This document shows positions 44,645-53,090 of a stretch of 64,000 bases of DNA, piece after piece. The notes beneath the pieces are model-generated. The model was given only the letters and a program-made list of their open reading frames with translations. It was not told the origin of the DNA and ran no database searches. Source of the stretch: VRUE01 sp963814915 (GTDB lineage Bacteria; Actinomycetota; Thermoleophilia; Solirubrobacterales; 70-9); NCBI GenBank assembly GCA_963814915.1, contig CAWFEI010000006.1, positions 5,734-69,733 of the forward strand, in the 5' to 3' direction. Numbering within the stretch: position 1 is the stretch's first letter; each line of letters begins with the position of its first letter. The position numbers and the translations under genes are program-made.

Positions 44645-46942
44645 ATGGACCAAGTGGGATCGGGTCAAGGCTGGCCCGAGGACCGGGTAGCCGAGTTCTT
44701 CGACGAGATCTCCTCAGCGGGCGAGGACTACCGCCGCTTGGTCGAGCGCCTGCCCGCGATCGTCTACTCCTGCGAGATGGGCGAGCGCGGCCGCTGGCGC
44801 TACGTCAGTCCCCAGGTCGAGGAGATCCTCGGCTACAGCCCGAAAGAGTGGATGGCCGACCCCGGCCTGTGGGTCGAGCGGCTCCACCCCGACGACCGCG
44901 AGCGCGCCCTGGAGCAGGAGACACGCAAGGCGCGCGACGCGAGCGGCAGCCCCCCGATCGACTACCGGATGATCACCCGCGAGGGCGCGGTCGTCTGGAT
45001 CCTCGACGAGGCGGTGCTGGAGCCCGACGGCGAGGGGACGCGGATCTGGCACGGGGTCCTCTACGACATCACCGAGCGCAAGATCGCCGAGCAGGAGCTG
45101 CGCCGGGCGGCAACACAGCAGGCCGTGGTCGCACGGCTCGGTCGCCACGCGCTGCAGGACGGCGACCCGGCGAAGCTGGCTAAGCGCGCGGTGCCGCTGA
45201 TGACCGAGATCGACGGGGTCGAGGCGGCCTGCGTCTGGGAGGCCGGCCGCGAGGGGCGCCGCCTGTACCTCTGCGCCGGACTGGAGGAGCACGGCGGTAG
45301 CGGCGCCGAGCGGCGCGCGTCCGCGGCCCGCGACTCGCACGCCGGCGCGGCGATGGAGTCGGGCCTGCACGTGATCGTCGACGACTGGGAGAGCGAGCAG
45401 CGCTTCTCGATGCCGCCGGCGCTGCGGGTGCTCGGAGTGCGCAGCAGCCTCGCCGTGCCGATCGCCGGCAAGGAGCGCCCGTTCGGTGTGCTCGACATCC
45501 ACTCGACCCAGCCGAGCCGCTTCACCCCGCAGGACGTCCACTTCGTCCAGGCATCGGCCAATGTGCTGGCTGACTCGCTGGAGCGCCACAGCGCCGACGA
45601 GGCGCTGCGCCACCGCGTCCTACACGACGCCCTGACCGGCCTGCCCAATCGCCTCAGCTTCATCGATTCGCTGCGCGACGCGCTGCGCCGCGGCATCGCC
45701 TCCGGCTCGCCGGTCGGGATCCTCTTCCTCGACCTCGACCACTTCAAGCTGATCAACGACAGCATCGGCCACCACGCCGGCGACGAGCTGCTGCGCGTCG
45801 TCGCCCCCCGCCTGCGCGCCCACCTGCGGCCGGGCGACATCGTCGCCCGCTTCGGCGGCGACGAGTTCGGCATCCTCATCGACCGCCTTGCCGACGAGGA
45901 CGAGGCGCTGGCGATCGCCGATCGCGTCGCCGGGGCATTCTCGGAGCCCTACTCGATGGAAGGCGCCGAGCATTTTCTCACCGCCAGCATCGGGATCGCC
46001 GTGGCTCGCCCGACCGGGCACGAGCAGGTCGACGCCGAGCTGTTGATCCGCGACGCCGACGCCGCGATGTACCGGGCCAAGGAACGCGGCCGCGGCCGCT
46101 GCGAGCTGTTCGACTCGGCGATGCGGGCGCGCGCTGCGCGCCGCCTGGAGACCGAGCGCGAGCTGCGCCATGCGCTGGATCGCGACGAGCTGACCCTGCA
46201 CTACCAGCCGGTCGTCGCCCTGGGCAGCGGCGAGATCGTCGGGCTCGAGGCGCTCTTGCGCTGGAACCACCCCGAGCGGGGCCTGCTCGACCCCGGTCAG
46301 TTCGTCTCGATCGCCGAGGGCAGCGGCCTGATCGAGTCGATCGGCAACTGGGTTCAGGAGACAGCCTGCAGGGAGGCGCTCGGCTGGCACGAGCTGCGGC
46401 CGGACCGGCGGCCGCTCGACGTCGCCGTCAACCTCGCGGCGCGCCAGGTCGCGCACCGCGACCTCGCCGGCTCGGTGCGTGAGATTCTCGCCCGTACCGG
46501 CCTGGATCCGGTCAACCTGTGCCTGGAGATCACCGAGAGCGCCCTGGTCGACGAGTCGGCCAGCGCGACGGCGACCCTGGAAGCGCTGAGTGAGATCGGC
46601 GTCCGGCTCGTGCTCGACGACTTCGGCACCGGCTACTCGTCCCTCGCCTGCCTCAGCCGCTTTCCCTTCGACGCGCTGAAGGTCGACCGCTCCTTCATCG
46701 ACGGCCTCGGGCTCGAGCAGGAGCGCACCGCGATCGTCGAGGCGGTGATCGGGATGGCGCGCGCCCTCTCACTCGACGCGATCGCCGAGGGGGTCGAGAG
46801 CGAGGCGCAGCTCTCCGAGCTGCGCCGCCTGGGCTGCGACTACGCCCAGGGCCACCTCTTCTCGCGCCCGCTGGCGCCGCAGAAGGTCACCGACCTGCTG
46901 CGCGACGGCGACTTCGCGCTACTCGGGGACCTCGCCCGCTAG
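44645..46942 (+). CDS. PAS-GAF-GGDEF-EAL cyclic-di-GMP signalling protein
   Basis: The 765-residue protein has a PAS domain (about residues 28-155), a GAF domain (160-310), a GGDEF domain (320-485) and an EAL domain (495-755). GGDEF is intact at 404-408 with an RPGD inhibitory I-site at 395-398, so diguanylate cyclase activity with product feedback is expected. The EAL domain keeps the EAL at 535-537, NLAARQ, EITESAL, LDDFGTGYSSL, KVDRSFI and EGVES, so it should also hydrolyse c-di-GMP. PAS and GAF would set the balance. No membrane segment is present. Its end overlaps the convergent substrate-binding protein gene by 24 bases. Confidence 0.94.
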   Translation: MDQVGSGQGWPEDRVAEFFDEISSAGEDYRRLVERLPAIVYSCEMGERGRWRYVSPQVEEILGYSPKEWMADPGLWVERLHPDDRERALEQETRKARDASGSPPIDYRMITREGAVVWILDEAVLEPDGEGTRIWHGVLYDITERKIAEQELRRAATQQAVVARLGRHALQDGDPAKLAKRAVPLMTEIDGVEAACVWEAGREGRRLYLCAGLEEHGGSGAERRASAARDSHAGAAMESGLHVIVDDWESEQRFSMPPALRVLGVRSSLAVPIAGKERPFGVLDIHSTQPSRFTPQDVHFVQASANVLADSLERHSADEALRHRVLHDALTGLPNRLSFIDSLRDALRRGIASGSPVGILFLDLDHFKLINDSIGHHAGDELLRVVAPRLRAHLRPGDIVARFGGDEFGILIDRLADEDEALAIADRVAGAFSEPYSMEGAEHFLTASIGIAVARPTGHEQVDAELLIRDADAAMYRAKERGRGRCELFDSAMRARAARRLETERELRHALDRDELTLHYQPVVALGSGEIVGLEALLRWNHPERGLLDPGQFVSIAEGSGLIESIGNWVQETACREALGWHELRPDRRPLDVAVNLAARQVAHRDLAGSVREILARTGLDPVNLCLEITESALVDESASATATLEALSEIGVRLVLDDFGTGYSSLACLSRFPFDALKVDRSFIDGLGLEQERTAIVEAVIGMARALSLDAIAEGVESEAQLSELRRLGCDYAQGHLFSRPLAPQKVTDLLRDGDFALLGDLAR

Positions 46943-47926
46943 GTAGTCGTTGCTGAGCGCTTCGGCGACGCCCGGCCGTCCCGCGATCAGGCCGTTCTCG
47001 TTCATCCAGGCGATGAAGGCCTTCCACTCGGCCGGGTCCATGACGCCTCGCCTGGAGAGCAGCGGCAGGGTCGCGGCGACCTCGGCCCGGGTCAGCTTCG
47101 GATCGAGGTCGGGGTTCGCGGCGAGCAGCGCCTCGGCGGTCGCGTCGGGGCTCTTGACCGCGGCTGCCGTGCCGCGTGCGAGCGCACCGAGGAAGAGCCG
47201 CACCGCCTCGGGGTCTTCTTCGAGCCGCTCCCGGTTGGCGACGAGGACGAGCTCGTCGTAGGTCGGCACCCCGAGCTGGTCGACGGGCGTGACGACGGGG
47301 TTTTTGCCGCGCAGGCGAAGGTCGACGCCCTCGACGTTGCTGAAGCCGCCGAGCATCGCCTGCGCCCGGCCGCCGACCAGGGCCGGCAGCAGGCCGTAGC
47401 CGACGTTGACGGTGTTGACTTCGGATGGGGTCAGCTTGGCCCGTGCGAGGATCGTCTTCAGGTAGGCGTCCTGGTACGGGATGCCCGCGGTCGCGATCGT
47501 CTTGCCGCGTAGCCCGGCGACCCCGCCGATGCCGGATTTCTTCAGCCAGATCAGCGAGGTCAAAGGCCGGTCGACGATGGCGCCGACGGCGGTCACGTCG
47601 AGGCCCTGTTCGCGGGCCAGCAGCACCTCCGGCTCGTAGGAGATCGCCAGGTCCGTCTGTCCGGCGGCGACCTGCTTGATCGGCGCCGCCGGGTCCGAGG
47701 GCGTGTGAATCGAGACGTCGAGGCCGGCGTCGGCGAAGTAGCCGAGCTTGTCGGCCATGTAGATGCCGGCGTGGTCGGGGTTGGGGTAGAAGTCGAGCGT
47801 CAGGCTGAACGGTTCGGCCGTGCCGCCGGTCGTCTCGTCGCTCTTCTCCCCGCAGGCGGTGAGGCCGAGGCAGAGGGCGATCAGGGCGGCAGCGGCGGCG
47901 ATCGCCATCAGGCGAGAGGACTTCAT
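46919..47926 (-). CDS. NMT1/THI5-like ABC substrate-binding lipoprotein (thiamine precursor type)
   Basis: The 335-residue periplasmic-binding-type protein has a lipoprotein signal (MAIAAAAALIALCLGLTAC) and the NMT1/ThiY-like core: LTLDFYPNPDHAGIYMADKLGYFADAGLDVSIHTPSDPAAPIKQVAAGQTDLAISYEPEVLLAREQGLDV, LIWLKKSGI, LRGKTIATAGIPYQDAYLKTIL. Relatives bind pyrimidine precursors of thiamine (for example ThiY with formylaminopyrimidine). It is the last gene of an ATPase-permease-binding protein set. The ligand assignment is by family resemblance; nitrate, sulfonate or riboflavin-type ligands remain possible. Confidence 0.85.
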   Translation of the reverse strand: MKSSRLMAIAAAAALIALCLGLTACGEKSDETTGGTAEPFSLTLDFYPNPDHAGIYMADKLGYFADAGLDVSIHTPSDPAAPIKQVAAGQTDLAISYEPEVLLAREQGLDVTAVGAIVDRPLTSLIWLKKSGIGGVAGLRGKTIATAGIPYQDAYLKTILARAKLTPSEVNTVNVGYGLLPALVGGRAQAMLGGFSNVEGVDLRLRGKNPVVTPVDQLGVPTYDELVLVANRERLEEDPEAVRLFLGALARGTAAAVKSPDATAEALLAANPDLDPKLTRAEVAATLPLLSRRGVMDPAEWKAFIAWMNENGLIAGRPGVAEALSNDYLAGEVPE

Positions 47927-47935
47927 CCCTGCTTT

Positions 47936-48727
47936 CTATCGCCAAGTGACGATGCGGCGCTCTGCGAGCGCCAAAAGCCCGTAGAGGCCGATCGCGATCG
48001 CGGAGAGGATGAAGGCGGCGGCGAACACCCGCGCGGTCTCCAGCTGGGCGTTGTCCTGGAGGATCAGATGGCCGAGCCCCGAGTCCGAGCCGACCCACTC
48101 GCCGAAGACGGCGGCGATCGGGGCGAAGGTGACGCCGATCTTGGCCCCGCTGAAGGTGAAGGGAAGCGCTGTCGGCGCCTCCAGCCGCCAGAGCAGCTGC
48201 CGGCGCGAGGCGTCGAGCGAGCGCATCATTTTGGTCGCCTCGGGGTCGACCGCGCGCAACCCGTCGGTCGTGGCGACCGCGATCGGGAAGAAGCAGACCA
48301 GCGCCACGACCGCGAGCTTGGGCCCGATCCCGTAGCCGAGCCAGACGACCAGGATCGGCGCGAAGACGATGATCGGGATCGCCTGCGAGCCGACGATCAG
48401 CGGGTAGAAGCCGAGCCGCAGGGTCTCGAACGGGCGCAGCAGGAAGCCGAAGGCGAGCCCGAGGGCGAGGCCGCAGAGGAAGCCGAGCACGATCTCCTGC
48501 ATGGTCACCCAGGCGTTTTCGGCCAGCAGCGCGCGGTCGTCCCACAGCGTGGAGGCGATTTCGGCGGGGGAGGGGACGAGGAAGGGTTCGAGCCCGAGCA
48601 GGTCGGCCAGCGCCCCGGTCGACGCGGCGAGCTGCCAGGCGCCGATCAGGGCCGCGAGCAGCAGCGCCGGCAGAAGCCACTGGGCGCCTTTCCTGTCGGT
48701 TGGCCCGGAAGCTCGCGAGGCGCTCAT
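47936..48727 (-). CDS. ABC transporter permease (SsuC/ThiX-like)
   Basis: The 263-residue permease has about six helices and the BPD-type EAA loop TTDGLRAVDPEATKMMRSLDASRRQLLWRLEAPTALPFTFSGAKIG, which contacts the ATPase. Related permeases serve sulfonate, nitrate and thiamine-precursor uptake. The start overlaps the end of the ATPase gene by four bases, and the binding-protein gene begins 9 bases after its stop, so the three form one operon. Confidence 0.9.
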   Translation of the reverse strand: MSASRASGPTDRKGAQWLLPALLLAALIGAWQLAASTGALADLLGLEPFLVPSPAEIASTLWDDRALLAENAWVTMQEIVLGFLCGLALGLAFGFLLRPFETLRLGFYPLIVGSQAIPIIVFAPILVVWLGYGIGPKLAVVALVCFFPIAVATTDGLRAVDPEATKMMRSLDASRRQLLWRLEAPTALPFTFSGAKIGVTFAPIAAVFGEWVGSDSGLGHLILQDNAQLETARVFAAAFILSAIAIGLYGLLALAERRIVTWR

Positions 48728-49476
48728 CGCGACCCTTCGTGCAGGGCGGCCATCGCCCGCTCGCGGGCGGCGACGAACCCTGGCGAGGTGACGGTGGCGT
48801 CGCGGTCCGCGGCGCGCGGGGTGGGGGCGCTCAGCTCAGCGACAACGCGCGCCGGGCGGGCCGAAAGGACAACGACCCGGTCGGAGAGGTAGAGCGCCTC
48901 CTCGACGTCGTGGCTGACGAGGACGACGGTGCGCGGGTCGGCGCGCAGGGCGGCGGCCAGCCAGCCCTGCATCTCGGCGCGGGTGATCGCGTCAAGCGAC
49001 GCGAACGGCTCGTCGAGCGCCAGCACCGGCTTGCCGGCGACAAGAGTGCGCAGGAACGCGACCCGCTGGCGCATCCCGCCGGAGAGCTCGGCGGGCCGGG
49101 CGCGCTCGAAGCCGGCCAGGCCAAAGCGATCGAAGAGGCGACCGGCCTGCGCGCGTGCCTCGTCACGGCGGGCGCCGCGGTTGCGCAACGCCAGCGCGGC
49201 GTTGTCGATCGCCGCCAGCCAGGGCAGCAGCATGTCGCGCTGGGGCATGAAGGCGCAGTGGGCGAGGCGTCCGGCGGCGCCGGTTTCCCCGGCGACCTCG
49301 ATCTCGCCGCTCCCCGGTTGCTGCAGGCCGGCGATCAGCTCGAGCAGGGTTGACTTGCCGCAGCCCGAAGGCCCCACCAAGCCGAGCACCCCGTGGGCGG
49401 GCAGGTCGAGGTCGAGGCGGTCGATCGCCTCGAGTGCGCCGTAGGCATGGGAAATCATGCGGATCGAGACCACCAT
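48724..49476 (-). CDS. ABC transporter ATPase (SsuB/ThiZ-like)
   Basis: The roughly 250-residue ATPase has Walker A GLVGPSGCGKSTLLELIAGL, the Q-loop FMPQRDMLLPW, signature PAELSGGMRQRVAFLRTLV, Walker B VLALDEPFASLDAITR and the H-loop VLVSHDVEEALYLSDRVVVLSARPARVV, the last being typical of nitrate/sulfonate/thiamine-precursor systems. ATG 49476 gives MVVSIRMISHAYG, the normal N-terminus; a frame to 49518 exists. I searched the upstream region for a TPP riboswitch and did not find its CUGAGA and conserved loop elements. Confidence 0.9.
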   Translation of the reverse strand: MVVSIRMISHAYGALEAIDRLDLDLPAHGVLGLVGPSGCGKSTLLELIAGLQQPGSGEIEVAGETGAAGRLAHCAFMPQRDMLLPWLAAIDNAALALRNRGARRDEARAQAGRLFDRFGLAGFERARPAELSGGMRQRVAFLRTLVAGKPVLALDEPFASLDAITRAEMQGWLAAALRADPRTVVLVSHDVEEALYLSDRVVVLSARPARVVAELSAPTPRAADRDATVTSPGFVAARERAMAALHEGSR

Positions 49477-49498
49477 TGGTATCCTGGCGCACTCCGCG

Positions 49499-49513
49499 CT
49501 TCTGACTAAGAAG
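49499..49513. promoter_or_regulatory. Short palindrome between divergent ABC and TauE genes
   Basis: CTTCT-GACTA-AGAAG is an inverted repeat with 5-bp arms in the divergent gap. It could be an operator, for example of the nearby Rrf2 regulator, but arms this short also occur by chance. Confidence 0.25.
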
Positions 49514-49560
49514 GTCAAGAAAGTCGATAACCAGCCCCGCCGCGCGGACCCCGACTGACC

Positions 49561-50496
49561 ATGGACCCAGCGATCATCATCTTCGGACTCGGTATCGGCA
49601 TCCTCGTCGGGATGACCGGGATGGGCGGCGGCTCGCTGATGACGCCGCTGCTGATCCTGATCTTCGGCATCCAGCCGACGACCGCGATCGGCACCGACAT
49701 CTTCTATTCAGCGGTGACCAAGACCGTCGGCGGCTGGCGCCACCTGCGGATGAAGACGGTCAACATGGACCTGGTCAAATGGCTGGCGCTGGGCAGCGTG
49801 CCGGCCGCGGTCGCGGGGGTGGCGCTGGTCTCCGTGCTGGAGCAGCACATCAATCCCGACCGGCTCGACTCGATCGTCTACGCGGTCCTCGGCGGCACCC
49901 TGCTGATGGTCGGGATCATCACCCTGGCGCGGGCGCTGATCCTGCGCAGCCTGGTCAGCGAGCGCGACCGCTTCGAGGTCGAGCGGCGGCACAAAGTCGC
50001 CGCCGTGGTCATCGGCGCCACCACGGGCTTCGTGATCGGCATCACCTCGGCGGGCTCGGGCACCGTGATCGCGATCTTGCTGATCGCGGTCTACCGCCTG
50101 GCGCCGAAGAAAGTCGTCGGCACCGACGTCTTCCACGCCGCGGTGCTGCTCTGGGCGGCGGGCATCGCCCACTGGATCGGCGGCAACGTCGACTTCGTCC
50201 TCGCCGGCAACATCCTGATCGGCTCGATCCCGGGCGTCGTGATCGGCGCGGCGCTCTCCGACAAGGCCCCGCAGGGCTTCCTGCGCACTGCGCTCGGCGT
50301 CGTCCTGATCGGCTCGGGCATCGTCACGATCCAGAAGGGCGACCCGGTCGTCTGGCCGATCGCGGCCGCCCTCGCGGCGATCGGCCTCGGCGCGGTCCTC
50401 GCAGCGCCGCACTGGCTCAACCGCCGCCGCGAACGCCAGGAGGAGCGCCGGCGGCGCGACCGCGGACGCTCCCTGGCCCCGGAATCCGGCGGATAG
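49561..50496 (+). CDS. TauE/SafE family membrane exporter
   Basis: The 311-residue protein has two repeats of about four helices, each starting with the TauE/SafE signature: GIGILVGMTGMGGGSLMTPLLILIFGIQPTTAIGTDI and GATTGFVIGITSAGSGTVIAILLIAVYRLAPKKVVGTDVFHA. The family includes exporters of sulfite, sulfoacetate and other organic anions. The C-terminus is a charged Arg-rich tail. An Rrf2 regulator follows immediately, which suggests regulated anion export, perhaps in sulfur metabolism; this is inference from neighbours. Confidence 0.9.
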   Translation: MDPAIIIFGLGIGILVGMTGMGGGSLMTPLLILIFGIQPTTAIGTDIFYSAVTKTVGGWRHLRMKTVNMDLVKWLALGSVPAAVAGVALVSVLEQHINPDRLDSIVYAVLGGTLLMVGIITLARALILRSLVSERDRFEVERRHKVAAVVIGATTGFVIGITSAGSGTVIAILLIAVYRLAPKKVVGTDVFHAAVLLWAAGIAHWIGGNVDFVLAGNILIGSIPGVVIGAALSDKAPQGFLRTALGVVLIGSGIVTIQKGDPVVWPIAAALAAIGLGAVLAAPHWLNRRRERQEERRRRDRGRSLAPESGG

Positions 50497-50505
50497 GTTC
50501 GGGCG

Positions 50506-50961
50506 ATGCGCGTCTCCGCAAAGGCCGATTACGCCGTCCGCGCCGCGGCCGAGCTGGCGGCGTCCACCGACGGCCCGGTCAAGGGCGAGCGGCTGGCCGA
50601 GGCGCAGGACATCCCCCTGCAGTTCCTCGAGCACATCCTGCTCGAGCTGAAGCACCACGGCATCGTCCGCGCCCGTCGCGGCGCCAAGGGCGGCTACTGG
50701 CTGGCCAAGCCGGCCGACGCGGTGACCGTCGCCGACATCGTCCGCGCGGTAGAGGGCCCGATCGCCCACGTCCAGTCGGCCCCGCCGGAGTCGATCGAGT
50801 ACCGCGGCCACGCCGAGCACCTGCAGGAGGTCTGGATCGCGGTCCGCGCCAACCTCCGCGCCGTGCTCGAGCACGTCACCCTCGCCGACCTCGTCAGCGG
50901 CGACCTGCCGCCCCTCGTCGCCGAGCTCTCCGGCTCGCCCGACGCCTGGGCCCCGCGCTAG
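50506..50961 (+). CDS. Rrf2 family transcriptional regulator
   Basis: The 151-residue protein has the Rrf2 winged helix: MRVSAKADYAVRAAAELAAS, GERLAEAQDIPLQFLEHILLELKHHGIVRARRGAKGGYWLAKPADAVTVADIVRAVEGP. It has no cysteine, so it cannot hold an iron-sulfur cluster as IscR or NsrR do and is more like the cysteine-metabolism regulator CymR. TAGGTT lies 6 bases before ATG 50506 and uses the TAG stop of the TauE gene. It may control that exporter or sulfur genes elsewhere. Confidence 0.9.
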   Translation: MRVSAKADYAVRAAAELAASTDGPVKGERLAEAQDIPLQFLEHILLELKHHGIVRARRGAKGGYWLAKPADAVTVADIVRAVEGPIAHVQSAPPESIEYRGHAEHLQEVWIAVRANLRAVLEHVTLADLVSGDLPPLVAELSGSPDAWAPR

Positions 50962-50968
50962 CTCCGGC

Positions 50969-51610
50969 TCAGGGCTTCAGCCGGAACGGCGGGTACTCGT
51001 CGGTGACCAGGGTGATGGCGTAGCCGGTCACGCGGTTGTGCCAGCGGCCCACGCCTTCGACGAAGGTGAAGATGCCGCGCGGATAGCGGCCGGTGAAGAG
51101 GATCGCGAACCAGGCCCCGATCAGGGCGAAAAAGGCCCCGATGCCGAGGAAGAAGAGCACGACGTAGTGGGGGATGGCGAGCAGCCACTTGACCAGCGGC
51201 ATCCCGCGCTGCAGCCGCTGGGTCTCCGGCAGCGGGTACTCGAGGTGGACGGCCTGCTGCTCGTCGGTCGACGGGTATTCGTCGTCCATCAGCGCGAGGT
51301 AGATGCCGATCCGGTTGAGGAAGCGCATCAGTTCGAGGTTCCAGTCGAACCACCAGCGGGGGAATTTCTTGCGGAAGAGCAGCATCAGCACCAGCGGCGC
51401 GAAAACGAGGCTGCCCATCGCGACCCCCGCTTCGGCGCCGTAGGTCGTCAGCTCGGAGCCCGGCAGCAGTCCGGCGACGATCACGATCGGGATCAACGTG
51501 AAGATGCGGAAAAACGTTGTCAATCGGTTCAGCTGCCGCTCCGGGTAGTCGACCGAGAACGTGATCGGGTAGGACGGCGGGGTCTGCGCTGGGTAGGACG
51601 TGGACTCCAT
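50969..51610 (-). CDS. DUF4389 membrane protein
   Basis: The 213-residue protein fits the DUF4389 pattern: YPITFSVDYPERQLNRLTTFFRIFTLIPIVIV near the N-terminus, two to four membrane helices, RFLNRIGIYLALMDDEYPST, VKWLLAIPHYVVLFFLGIGAFFALIGAWFAILFTGRYPRGIFTFVEGVGRWHNRVTGYAITLVTDEYPPF. The repeated DEYP motifs after helical segments are characteristic. No function is known for the family. GGGGAG lies 8 bases before ATG 51610. Confidence 0.88.
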   Translation of the reverse strand: MESTSYPAQTPPSYPITFSVDYPERQLNRLTTFFRIFTLIPIVIVAGLLPGSELTTYGAEAGVAMGSLVFAPLVLMLLFRKKFPRWWFDWNLELMRFLNRIGIYLALMDDEYPSTDEQQAVHLEYPLPETQRLQRGMPLVKWLLAIPHYVVLFFLGIGAFFALIGAWFAILFTGRYPRGIFTFVEGVGRWHNRVTGYAITLVTDEYPPFRLKP

Positions 51611-51671
51611 CTGAATCTCCCCTCTGGACCTCTGGACGAGTTGGGGAGATGATCGCCTATGGATCGGCGGA

Positions 51672-53090
51672 TCAATCGGCGGCGGGCACGCCTCCCGCCA
51701 CGACGTTCACGAAGTTCTCCAGGTGGCGGGTCGTCCAGCACTCGAAGGCGCCGTCGCAGTAGCGCTCGTAGGCGGCCATCACCGAGTCGCCGTAGTTCCA
51801 GTAGAGCTTCGGCTCGGGGTTGAGCCAGAACAGCCGCCCGGCCCGCTCGGCGACCTGGGCGAAGACCTCGGCGTGGGGCTCGCGGCCGTTGGTGCGGGCG
51901 TCGCCGAGCACGATCACGGTCGAGCGCGGGTCGAGCTCGTCGGAGATCTCGGTGAGGAACTCGAGCCAGACGCGGCCATAGTCGGTGTAGCCGGAGACGT
52001 CGGCGACACCGCCCTCGCTGGAGACGCGCCTGGCGATCTCGCGAAAGTCGCGCTCGTGCTCGAAGATCTCGGTCACCTCGGAGATCCGCTCGATGAAGAC
52101 GAAGCTGCGCAGCTTGCGGAACGAGTCATGGAGCGCGTGCAGGACGGAGAGGAAGAAGACGCTGGCCGAGGTGACGCTGGTCGAGACGTCGCAGAGGACG
52201 TAGATCTCCGGCCGCCGCGGCCGCTTTGGCCGGTAGCGCAGGTGCATCGGCACGCCGCCGGTCTCCAGCGAGGCGCGCAGGGTGCGCCGCACGTCGACCG
52301 ACTGCGCCTTGCGCCGCCCGCGCTGCTCGTGGCCGAGCGTCGCCAGGCGGCGCTTCATCTGCGAGACGGCGCGGTGGACGGCCGCCAGGTCCTGAGTGGG
52401 GCTGGTCGGCAGCGCCCGGTCGAGCTCGGCCAGCGGCCGCGAGGGGGGCAGGGTCTCGGTGCGCTCGATCAGGTCGCGTTCGAGCTCGCGGCGCAGGTGC
52501 CGCTCGAAGCGGTTGAGCTGGTCGCGGTCGATCGGCGGGCGCTCCGCGGCGCCGTCGGTCGCCTGCCCCTGCGGCTGTGTCCCGGCGGAGAGCTCCAGCG
52601 TGCGGCGGATGCGCTGCACGTCGACCCCGACAACGCCCGAGCCCTCGCCCTGGCGGCCGAAGGCGGCGATCGCAAGCCGCGCCAGGTCGCGCATCGCGTC
52701 GTCGTCGCCGTCGAGGATCGCCTGGCGGATCTGCTCGCGCAGCTCATCGATGTCGAGCCGCTCGCCGCCCTCGTGGCGCTGCTCGCCTTCGCCGACCTCG
52801 CGCTCGATCGCCTCCGCCTCGGCGGAGCGGAAGAACCAGCGCTCGAAGAGCAGCTCGAAGAGGCGGCGATCCTCCTGCGACTTGGCGATCGTCGTCGCCA
52901 GCGCCTCGCGGAAGTCGTCCTGGGACTCCCAGGGCACCTGCTCGAGCGCCGCGAAGGCGTCGAGGATCTCCGAGGTGCCGACCGCGACGCCCTCGCTGCG
53001 CAGCTCCTCGCAGAAGCCGAGCAGCTTCGCCGCCAGCCCCGGGGGGCCGGCTCGCTCGCGGCTCTGGGGGCCGTACGGACTACGCGGCAA
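51672..53090 (-). CDS. CoxE-like von Willebrand factor A domain protein
   Basis: The 472-residue protein has a helical N-terminal region, an Arg/Glu-rich middle and a C-terminal VWA domain (about residues 280-460). The VWA domain has the MIDAS start IYVLCDVSTSVTSASVFFLSVLHAL and TVIVLGDARTNG. Proteins of this CoxE type work with a MoxR/CoxD AAA+ ATPase in maturing or activating metalloenzymes such as CO dehydrogenase. The matching MoxR gene lies directly upstream, overlapping by 11 bases. No molybdenum hydroxylase gene is in the window. The start is TTG 53090. Confidence 0.88.
   Translation of the reverse strand: MPRSPYGPQSRERAGPPGLAAKLLGFCEELRSEGVAVGTSEILDAFAALEQVPWESQDDFREALATTIAKSQEDRRLFELLFERWFFRSAEAEAIEREVGEGEQRHEGGERLDIDELREQIRQAILDGDDDAMRDLARLAIAAFGRQGEGSGVVGVDVQRIRRTLELSAGTQPQGQATDGAAERPPIDRDQLNRFERHLRRELERDLIERTETLPPSRPLAELDRALPTSPTQDLAAVHRAVSQMKRRLATLGHEQRGRRKAQSVDVRRTLRASLETGGVPMHLRYRPKRPRRPEIYVLCDVSTSVTSASVFFLSVLHALHDSFRKLRSFVFIERISEVTEIFEHERDFREIARRVSSEGGVADVSGYTDYGRVWLEFLTEISDELDPRSTVIVLGDARTNGREPHAEVFAQVAERAGRLFWLNPEPKLYWNYGDSVMAAYERYCDGAFECWTTRHLENFVNVVAGGVPAAD

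Noticed and set aside
49477..49560. Possible TPP riboswitch upstream of the thiamine-precursor-type ABC operon
   Set aside because: The leader is too short and lacks the conserved CUGAGA and the second loop of the TPP aptamer on the minus strand.
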